Source of the DNA: Thalassospira profundimaris WP0211
Lineage (GTDB): Bacteria > Pseudomonadota > Alphaproteobacteria > Rhodospirillales > Thalassospiraceae
Assembly: GCF_000300275.1 (NCBI RefSeq)
Contig: NZ_AMRN01000010.1
Coordinates: forward strand, 105,756-169,755
Length of the DNA stretch: 64,000 nt
Direction of reading: 5' to 3'
Part shown: positions 57,655 to 64,000 of the stretch, piece after piece
How positions within the stretch are numbered: the stretch's first letter is position 1
Layout of the letters: every line of letters starts with the position of its first letter
Notes under the pieces: generated by a model
Databases searched by the model: none
What the model was told of the DNA's origin: nothing
Seen by the model: only the letters and a program-made list of their open reading frames with translations
Made by a program: the position numbers and the translations under genes

Positions 57655-57689
57655 CATCTGGTCGAGGCCCCGATGGGCCTCCCCAGATG
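57655..57689 (-). promoter_or_regulatory. Hairpin in the glyS-ppdK intergenic gap
   Basis: On the minus strand CATCTGG-gg-AGGCCC-atcg-GGGCCT-cga-CCAGATG forms a long two-part stem ending about 14 nt before the ppdK ATG; no T-run follows. It may affect ppdK translation or mark a processing point. Confidence 0.55.
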
Positions 57690-57716
57690 GGGAAAGCCCC
57701 GCAACCTTGACCTGTT

Positions 57717-59780
57717 TTATGATTCGATTTTCGAGAAGTCGGCAATATCATGCAACGCTGTGCGAATTTGTGCCAACAGCTTCAAGCGGTTGGCACGTTC
57801 GTCAGCATTGTCGCTATTGACCGTAACCTTTTCGAAGAATGCATCGACCGGTTCACGCAACCGCGCAAATTCGGTCATTGCCGCGGCATAGTCCTCGTCA
57901 CGCAGAAGTGGCAAGGCCTTGTGCCGGACATCAATGAGCGCCTCATACAGCTTGCGTTCTTCTTCCTGGCTCAGAAGATCGGCGGAAACGTCCGCTTTAT
58001 AGGACATATCGTCCTTTTTCTCTTCGATGCGCAGGATGTTTGTCGCACGCTTGTATCCGGCCATCAGGTTAACGCCGCTTTCACCAGAGACAAAATCGGA
58101 AAGCGCTTCAACACGGGCCAACAGGCGGACAAGATCGTCCTCGCCATCCAGGGCAAACACGGCCGACACCAGATCATGGCGCACACCCTGTTCACGCAGA
58201 TGGACTTTGAGGCGGTCTGCAAAGAAGGCCAGAAGGTCTTCAACCGCCTCGTCACGACGAATGGTTGCCGGGTACTGGGAAACCGCGAATGCAAACAGAC
58301 GCCGCAGCGGCAAACGCAATCCGTTTTCCAGAACCAGACGAATGACACCCAGTGCCGCACGACGCAAAGCAAACGGGTCCTTTGAACCGGTCGGCTTTTC
58401 ATCAATCGCAAAGAACCCGGCAAGGGTATCAAGTTTCTCAGCCAAGGCGAGTGCCACCGAAACCGGTGCGGTCGGGCACATGTCCGACGGGCCGGCCGGT
58501 GCGTAATGCTCGGCAATGGCGTTGGCGACTTCCGGGGCTTCGCCGTCATTTTCGGCGTAGTATTTGCCCATCAGTCCCTGCAGTTCGGTGAATTCAAACA
58601 CCATCTGCGACACCAGATCGGCCTTGCCGATTTCTGCGGCGCGGTCGGCCAGTTTGACATCGCACCCCGGAATTTCCGCAGATACTTCACGCGCCAGACC
58701 GCGCAGGCGCAGAACGCGCTCTGCCAGCGACCCAAGCTTGGCATGGAAGACGATGTTATCAAGTTTCGGCAGACGCGATTGCAGCGTCACTTTCCGATCC
58801 TGATCCCAGAAGAACTTGGCATCATGCAGACGTGCGCGCAAAACACGCTCGTTCCCGGCGATGATTTTTGCGTTATTGTCTGCGGTAACCATGTTTGAAA
58901 CCGTGATGAAGCGCGCGGCAAGCTTGCCCGCCTTGTCTTCAACCACGAAATATTTCTGATGTTCACGCATGGAGGTTTCAAGAACCTCGCGCGGGATATC
59001 CATGAACTGGTCATCAACCTTGCCCATGACCGGAACCGGCCATTCGACCAGACCACAGACTTCTTCCAGAAGACCATTGTCTTCCAGAAGTTCAAAGCCC
59101 TCGGACGCGGCAAGTTTCTTCGCACCATCAAGGATGACCTGCTTGCGCTCTTCACGGTCAAGCATGACCTTGGCCGCGCGGAGCTTTTCCTTGTACTCGG
59201 CGGCGTTCGAGACGCTGAATTCAGCCGGGGCAAGGAAACGATGGCCACGGGTGGTATCGTCTGCGGTGACCGGACCATAGGTAACCGGGATGACCTTACC
59301 GTCAAACAGACAAAGAATGCGGTCAAGCTGACGTACCCACCGGATTTTCTGATCAGCCCAGCGCATGGATTTCGGCCAGGGCAGTTTGTTCATCGCATCT
59401 TCGATGATGTCCTTGATCACCTCCGACGCCGCACGGCCTTTCTGTTCGACAATGGCAAACAGGAAAACACCCTTGGGCGTTTCGCGCTTTTCACACTGAT
59501 CAAGGGTCACACCATTGCCGGCCAAAAAGCCATTGATGGCCTTTTCCGGTGCGTCGGCACGTGGCCCTCGGCGTTCTTCGCGCAGGTCAGGCTGTTTTTC
59601 CGGCAGACCATCGACAATCAGGGTCAGGCGACGCGGGGTCACCAGTGCTTCGACCTTATCAAACCCAAGGTCGGCGGCCTTGAGGCCGTCGGTGACCAGT
59701 TTGGTCAGGTCTTCGGCTGCACGTGCCTGCATGCGGGCCGGGATTTCTTCGGAGAACAGTTCAAGAAGTAATTCGGCCAT
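57717..59780 (-). CDS. glyS: Glycyl-tRNA synthetase beta subunit
   Basis: The 687-residue protein starts [20 protein letters not shown], the family hallmark, and continues with [16 protein letters not shown] and [22 protein letters not shown]-terminal anticodon-binding-like domain follows. The beta subunit contributes tRNA binding in the alpha2beta2 bacterial GlyRS. It begins 3 nt after glyQ, so the two are translationally linked. Confidence 0.97.
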   Translation of the reverse strand: MAELLLELFSEEIPARMQARAAEDLTKLVTDGLKAADLGFDKVEALVTPRRLTLIVDGLPEKQPDLREERRGPRADAPEKAINGFLAGNGVTLDQCEKRETPKGVFLFAIVEQKGRAASEVIKDIIEDAMNKLPWPKSMRWADQKIRWVRQLDRILCLFDGKVIPVTYGPVTADDTTRGHRFLAPAEFSVSNAAEYKEKLRAAKVMLDREERKQVILDGAKKLAASEGFELLEDNGLLEEVCGLVEWPVPVMGKVDDQFMDIPREVLETSMREHQKYFVVEDKAGKLAARFITVSNMVTADNNAKIIAGNERVLRARLHDAKFFWDQDRKVTLQSRLPKLDNIVFHAKLGSLAERVLRLRGLAREVSAEIPGCDVKLADRAAEIGKADLVSQMVFEFTELQGLMGKYYAENDGEAPEVANAIAEHYAPAGPSDMCPTAPVSVALALAEKLDTLAGFFAIDEKPTGSKDPFALRRAALGVIRLVLENGLRLPLRRLFAFAVSQYPATIRRDEAVEDLLAFFADRLKVHLREQGVRHDLVSAVFALDGEDDLVRLLARVEALSDFVSGESGVNLMAGYKRATNILRIEEKKDDMSYKADVSADLLSQEEERKLYEALIDVRHKALPLLRDEDYAAAMTEFARLREPVDAFFEKVTVNSDNADERANRLKLLAQIRTALHDIADFSKIES

Positions 59781-59783
59781 GAC

Positions 59784-60674
59784 TTATGCCTCCTCATTCA
59801 GATGGCCGCGCGACCGCAGCCACGCTTCGCAGCAGGATTTCGACATGTCACGAACACGGCCGATATAGGCCGCACGTTCGGTCACGGAAATCACACCGCG
59901 CGCATCAAGGAGGTTAAACAGATGGGATGCCTTCATGGCCTGCTCATAGGCAGGCAGGGCCAGACCACGTTCGATATTCACCGCACACTCGGCCTGTGCA
60001 TCCTTGAAGTGCTGGAACAGCATTTCGGTGTTTGCGACTTCAAAGTTATAGGTCGACTGTTCTTTTTCATTCTGAAGGAACACGTCGCCATAGGTCACGC
60101 CAGCGCCGTTGTAATCAAGGTCGTAGACGTTTTCGACGCCCTGAATATACATCGCCAGACGTTCCAGACCATAGGTCAACTCGACCGGAACCGGGTTACA
60201 TTCAAAACCACCAACCTGCTGGAAATAGGTAAATTGGGTGACTTCCATACCATCAAGCCACACTTCCCAGCCAAGACCCCATGCGCCCAGCGTCGGGCTT
60301 TCCCAGTCATCCTCGACAAAGCGGATGTCATGGGCCATCGGGTCAATGCCGAGATGTTTCAGCGAGCCAAGATACAGATCCTGCGAATTCGCCGGTGACG
60401 GCTTCATCAGTACCTGGAACTGGTAATAGTGTTGCAGACGGTTCGGGTTCTCGCCGTAACGACCATCGGTCGGGCGACGGGACGGCTGCACATAGGCTGC
60501 ATTCCAGGTTTCCGGACCCAGCGCGCGCAAGGTTGTCGCGGTGTGGAAGGTACCGGCACCGACTTCCAAGTCATAGGGCTGCAGGATGACACAACCCTGA
60601 TCGGCCCAATAGCTTTGTAGTCGAAGAATGATTTCCTGGAATGAAGGGGGACGTTGCGACCCGTCGAGCGCCAT
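59784..60674 (-). CDS. glyQ: Glycyl-tRNA synthetase alpha subunit
   Basis: The 296-residue protein has the near-universal [20 protein letters not shown], followed by [17 protein letters not shown] and [20 protein letters not shown]. These are class II synthetase motifs of the alpha subunit that activates glycine. The GAGAG ribosome site before the ATG is modest. About 260 bp upstream separate it from the next gene; I see no RNA element there. Confidence 0.97.
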   Translation of the reverse strand: MALDGSQRPPSFQEIILRLQSYWADQGCVILQPYDLEVGAGTFHTATTLRALGPETWNAAYVQPSRRPTDGRYGENPNRLQHYYQFQVLMKPSPANSQDLYLGSLKHLGIDPMAHDIRFVEDDWESPTLGAWGLGWEVWLDGMEVTQFTYFQQVGGFECNPVPVELTYGLERLAMYIQGVENVYDLDYNGAGVTYGDVFLQNEKEQSTYNFEVANTEMLFQHFKDAQAECAVNIERGLALPAYEQAMKASHLFNLLDARGVISVTERAAYIGRVRDMSKSCCEAWLRSRGHLNEEA

Positions 60675-60935
60675 GGCGCGAACTCTCTATTACTGTTGTG
60701 TGTAAATTTAAGGCGGCAAGCTACCGCCCTGCCCCGGCGCGGTCAAGAAGGCAAAAGCCCTGAGACGCGCTGAATTTGCAACCCTTGTATCCCGCCCTTC
60801 GCGATCATGCCGCATTGCAGCAACATTGATCATCGATTATCGGGAAAAATCCAAGACAAATTCACGCGGATTGCCCCAAAGTCGAATGCCGCACAGGCGC
60901 TTTGATCTGAACCTGGCTCTTATCGCTGAAACGGC

Positions 60936-61160
60936 TTACGTATCACAGCGATGCGCATTGCCTTCGGCATGGTAAACGCCGCAATGCGGGCATTTTTCAA
61001 GTTCATGGGCAATCGGCCTGGTTTGCTTTTTCTTTTCCCGGCCGGTTTGCTTGGGCTGTTCGTTGCTTGAAACCTGTTTGCCGCGATTAAACAGCTTGAA
61101 GCCTTGCCAGACGACAACGATGATCAGCGCGGTGAAGAGGATTTTCGAAAAACTCAGCAT
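60936..61160 (-). CDS. Small membrane protein with C-terminal zinc-binding motif
   Basis: The 74-residue protein has one N-terminal transmembrane segment (ILFTALIIVVVWQGFKLF), a basic linker (GREKKKQTRPIAHELEK) and a CPHCGVYHAEGNAHRC cluster able to bind zinc. It resembles the PP0621-like small proteins of proteobacteria. The start at 61160 follows GGGACC. It is 76 nt after the methyltransferase gene on the same strand. Function unknown. Confidence 0.7.
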   Translation of the reverse strand: MLSFSKILFTALIIVVVWQGFKLFNRGKQVSSNEQPKQTGREKKKQTRPIAHELEKCPHCGVYHAEGNAHRCDT

Positions 61161-61235
61161 ATCAGGTCCCAAAGCACGGATTTATCTGCGACATCTGTCG
61201 CAGGCATGTCGTTCTTATATTGAAGTTTGACTGAA

Positions 61236-62021
61236 TTAGAAACCGGGCAATGCCATAGGGTTGCGCAAAAGGGTATCGGTTTGCGGCAAATAGGCCCCGC
61301 CTTCGTCGTGCAAAACGATCCCGCGCCGCATGGTTAATGGCGATGCAACGCCCTTACGCGCAGAGACGATCACACGCAAGGGCGCCTCGGCATCCGCCTT
61401 GCTCCAGATCGGATAAACCGTCATGTCACCGGCCCGTCCATGCAACAGGCCGATGATCCGGTCCAAATGGTCCGCACGATGCACAAGCGTGATCCGTCCC
61501 TTTTGCCGCACCATCTTAAGACAAAACGCAATCCAGTCCTTGAGGTCTGCAGTACCTTCCTGATGGGCCTTCGCACGGCTTTCATTACTCGGCCGCGTGC
61601 CCCCGGCATAATAGGGCGGGTTGGAAATGACCTGATCAAAGCTTTCAGCCACCAGCGGCAGGCTACCATCATTGATGTCGCCATGAATTGGGGTCACACG
61701 CTCCGCCAGATCATTTTCCATTACGTTGCGGCAAAACAGCGCATAGAGATCGTCTTGCAGCTCTACACCAGTCACCTTCGCCGTTTCCAGACGACGGGCA
61801 ACGCAAAGGCCGGCCGTGCCGACCGCCGCCCCGACATCGAGGATCTTTTCATCACGACGGGAATTGATCGAAACCGATGCCGCCAGCAACACAGCATCCA
61901 CCGCCGCCCGATAGCCGTCGACAGGCTGCTTGAGCACCACCGACCCGCCAAGAAGAAAATCATGACTGATCCGTTCTTCGGGGAAGTCGGGCACTTCAAT
62001 GCGTGTGGCTGCATTCACCAT
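61236..62021 (-). CDS. tRNA1(Val) adenine-37 N6-methyltransferase-like protein
   Basis: The 261-residue protein has a class I SAM domain: KILDVGAAVGTAGLCVARR as motif I, then VTGVELQ, and the N6-adenine catalytic motif NPPY in VISNPPYYAGGTRPS. YDLLLGGxxxxxQP-type N-terminus (HDFLLGGSVVLKQPVDGYR) matches TrmN6/YfiC-like enzymes. It would methylate N6 of A37 in tRNA-Val; other substrates are possible. It is 38 nt after the DUF2007 gene. Confidence 0.87.
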   Translation of the reverse strand: MVNAATRIEVPDFPEERISHDFLLGGSVVLKQPVDGYRAAVDAVLLAASVSINSRRDEKILDVGAAVGTAGLCVARRLETAKVTGVELQDDLYALFCRNVMENDLAERVTPIHGDINDGSLPLVAESFDQVISNPPYYAGGTRPSNESRAKAHQEGTADLKDWIAFCLKMVRQKGRITLVHRADHLDRIIGLLHGRAGDMTVYPIWSKADAEAPLRVIVSARKGVASPLTMRRGIVLHDEGGAYLPQTDTLLRNPMALPGF

Positions 62022-62059
62022 CGATTGTCCTGATCTGTCGTTTTGATCTGATTGACCTG

Positions 62060-62323
62060 TTACTCGGACGGTATCGCGTCCGACGCATCACGCTTTGCGT
62101 TATGCTCATCCAGTTCGCGTCTGGCAACATCAAGAACGTATTTCGCACGACTTTCCGCATCACCATCCACCATCAGACGCCGTGGCAAGGCACCGATCGA
62201 TCCTTCGATGATGCTGGCGTGGTAGTCAAAGATATGGCTGTCGATGCCCTCATCGGCCAACACAGCCTGTGCCCAGCTCAGTTCGATGGGATCGTTACTG
62301 CGAAAAAGTTCGATCATCTGCAT
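62060..62323 (-). CDS. DUF2007 family protein
   Basis: The 87-residue protein matches the putative signal-transducing DUF2007 family: MIELFRSNDPIELSWAQAVL, DEGIDSHIFDYHAS and GALPRRLMVDGDAESRAKYV. It is small, cytosolic and alpha/beta. It is commonly found next to ispB and a tRNA methyltransferase, as here. Function unknown. Confidence 0.88.
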   Translation of the reverse strand: MQMIELFRSNDPIELSWAQAVLADEGIDSHIFDYHASIIEGSIGALPRRLMVDGDAESRAKYVLDVARRELDEHNAKRDASDAIPSE

Positions 62324-62403
62324 TTTCCTTCAAACTGTGATCTGGTCTTGCATACGTTCTGAAATAAGAAGAAATCCAAAAAACGATAATATCTCTATAA
62401 TCT

Positions 62404-62668
62404 AGGGTCAGGACTGATTAATTTGATTTGAATGGCAGCCGCTATATTGGCGAAATCCAAGGAAAAGCCCGCTGGGCGGGGCGGCACCCCACCCAAGGGA
62501 TTTGACGCTGGAGCTCGTCAATATAACGGCTGTCCTTCGGATTTACCGGATTTGCACGGTCTACCTTGTCGCAAAACCTTGAAAGATCGGCATCTTCCTA
62601 CGGTTTTGCTCCGCGTATCCGCACAAATCCGGTAAACCATTGAAACCAAATTAATCAGTCCTGACCCT
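62404..62668. repeat. MITE-like palindromic element with 32-bp terminal inverted repeats
   Basis: The ends 62404-62435 and 62637-62668 are inverted repeats matching at 30 of 32 positions (starting AGGGTCAGGACTGATTAATT). Inside are two more hairpin systems: GGCAGCCGCTATATTGGCG near 62434 pairs imperfectly with a segment near 62516-62534. GGATTTACCGGATTTG near 62538 pairs with one near 62622-62637. It encodes nothing and lies between ispB and the DUF2007 gene. Confidence 0.85.
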
Positions 62669-62835
62669 CGGCGTTTGTGGTGATGGTTTTCAAAACCTGT
62701 GCGATAAAACTGTGAATTGCCAACGATCAGGCGTGTATCTGCACCGCATTTGTCCACTTGACCACAACAGCTTGGCCTATCTATGTTGAGGCCGCCTGCT
62801 GTTATTTGCAATCTTCGCCCACGCAGGCAGCGAAG

Positions 62836-63873
62836 ATGCCATTTGAGAAGTCGGAATACAGCGTGACCAATACCGCACCGCAGCCAAAGACTCAGCCGAG
62901 CCTTGATTCACTGGTCAACCTCGTTGATGGCGACATGAAGCGCGTCAATCAGGTGATCATCGACAACATGCACAGCGAAGTCGCCCTGATTCCGCAACTG
63001 GCCACCCACCTTGTCGCGGCCGGCGGCAAACGCATGCGCCCGATGCTGACACTGGCATCAGCAAGGCTTTGCGGGTATGGCGATGGACCGCATGCTGTCG
63101 ATCTTGCGGCCTGCGTTGAATTCATTCATACCGCGACCCTACTGCACGATGATGTCGTCGATGAAAGCCAGCTGCGCCGTGGCCAGGCATCGGCAAATGC
63201 CCTGTTTGGCAACGAGGCCAGCGTTCTGGTTGGTGATTTCCTGTTTGCGCGCGCCTTTGTCGTGATGGTCAAAACCGGGTCGCTGCGCGTTCTTGATATT
63301 CTGGCACAGGCATCTGCCGTCATTGCCGAGGGCGAAGTTCTTCAACTTTCGACCGCCAATGACATGGGCACCTCCGAAGAGGCCTATCTCGAAGTGATCA
63401 CCGCCAAGACCGCAGCCCTGTTTGGCGCGGCATCGCAGATTGGTGCGGTGATTGCCGAACGTTCGGCCGAGGATGAAGAAGCGCTTCGCCTGTATGGCAT
63501 TTACCTTGGCACGGCGTTCCAGCTGATTGACGATGTTCTGGATTATTCCGCCCATCAGGCAACCCTTGGCAAAACCGTTGGCGATGATTTCCGCGACGGC
63601 AAGGTGACGCTTCCGGTAATCATTGCCTATGCCAATGGCGATGAAGACGAAAAGGCCTTCTGGCGTCGCTGCATGGAAGATCAGGACTTCCAGGATGGCG
63701 ATCTGGATCGTGCGCAAACACTGATCCGCAAATATGATGCATTGGATGCATCGATGGATCGCGCCCGCGAATTCGGCGAAAAGGCGATTGCCACCCTGTC
63801 CCGCTTTGACGATGGCGCAATCAAGGATGCAATGGTCGAGGCGGTCGAATTCTGCATTTCGCGCCCATACTAA
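62836..63873 (+). CDS. ispB: Polyprenyl diphosphate synthase (octaprenyl/decaprenyl type)
   Basis: The 345-residue protein has both aspartate-rich motifs of trans-prenyltransferases, LLHDDVVDE (near residue 100) and FQLIDDVLDY (near residue 230), plus GGKRMRPML for substrate binding. It makes the C40-C50 side chain of ubiquinone. Start choice is uncertain: ATG 62836 or GTG 62863 (VTNTAPQPK) are both plausible; a frame from 62758 adds unsupported residues. It is divergent from the DUF2007 gene, with the MITE-like element between. Confidence 0.93.
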   Translation: MPFEKSEYSVTNTAPQPKTQPSLDSLVNLVDGDMKRVNQVIIDNMHSEVALIPQLATHLVAAGGKRMRPMLTLASARLCGYGDGPHAVDLAACVEFIHTATLLHDDVVDESQLRRGQASANALFGNEASVLVGDFLFARAFVVMVKTGSLRVLDILAQASAVIAEGEVLQLSTANDMGTSEEAYLEVITAKTAALFGAASQIGAVIAERSAEDEEALRLYGIYLGTAFQLIDDVLDYSAHQATLGKTVGDDFRDGKVTLPVIIAYANGDEDEKAFWRRCMEDQDFQDGDLDRAQTLIRKYDALDASMDRAREFGEKAIATLSRFDDGAIKDAMVEAVEFCISRPY

Positions 63874-63972
63874 TCGATATTCCCTTTGCGCATGCCGGGG
63901 TCACACCCGGACGGCGCAAAAATATCTTGCGTAGCCTGCGATAAACCATTATCACCCGGCTTCGCAGAATGA

Positions 63973-64000
63973 CGGAGCGTAGCTCAGCCTGGTAGAGCAC
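63973..64000 (+). tRNA. Partial tRNA (probably tRNA-Pro), cut by window end
   Basis: CGGAGCG followed by TAGCTCAGCCTGGTAGAGCAC has the acceptor strand and D-arm of an alphaproteobacterial tRNA; the initial C and the D-arm AGCCTGGTAGAGC suggest tRNA-Pro. The anticodon lies outside the window. Confidence 0.75.

Noticed and set aside
1..64000. CRISPR array
   Set aside because: No series of short direct repeats with regular unique spacers is visible; the only regular tandem repeat is the tRNA-Thr array.

Overview
The window looks like the chromosome of a marine alphaproteobacterium. Gene families and order (murA-hisG-hisD-UPF0262-phosphatase ... infA-maf-RNase G-yacG; glyQ-glyS-ppdK; ispB-DUF2007-tRNA methyltransferase) point to Rhodospirillales, and Thalassospira is my best guess. 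That name is inferred from gene content and order, not from a database search.

Layout. 1-7,000: a PNPOx-like flavoprotein gene divergent from a MocR regulator, a photolyase, a CYTH/CHAD protein and two paralogous lipoproteins. 7,000-15,700: tRNA-Phe and a minus-strand housekeeping block (yacG, RNase G, maf, infA, phosphatase, UPF0262, hisD, hisG, murA, dcd). 15,894-16,174: three identical tandem tRNA-Thr(GGU) genes. 16,169-41,176: a 25.0 kb integrated mobilizable element. 41,275-48,215: UDP-glucuronate 4-epimerase, an SprA-like protein, two signalling proteins and AcuI. 48,294-53,050: a surface-sugar cluster (asparagine-synthetase homologue plus three glycosyltransferases). 53,200-64,000: ygfZ, ppdK, glyS, glyQ, a tRNA methyltransferase, a MITE-like palindrome, ispB and the start of a tRNA at the window edge.

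The mobile element encodes a large serine recombinase, a MobC/MobA-type relaxosome pair, a VirD4/TraG-like coupling protein with no membrane anchor, several tiny membrane proteins, the antirestriction protein ArdC and a cargo region. It has no type IV secretion channel genes, so it is best read as an integrative mobilizable element (IME). It is bounded by the 9-bp repeat GCACCATTT: one copy at the 3' end of the third tRNA-Thr, the other beside mobC.

Two results stand out. (1) The recombinase reading frame crosses the left boundary at codon 516 and runs antisense into the tRNA genes. Joining the two boundary repeats in silico, as in the excised circle, makes the same frame continue through 42 other codons and stop in an ATGA overlap with mobC. 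Integration therefore appears to split the recombinase gene and uncouple mobC-mobA from it. (2) The main cargo (24,494-34,128) is a tightly packed operon: ribbon-helix-helix protein, MmeI-like methyltransferase without a visible nuclease motif, SF2 helicase, GIY-YIG-type nuclease, and a three-gene ABC-3C module (REase-fold effector, middle component, SMC-like ATPase). This looks like a composite defence system whose combination I do not recognise as a named one.
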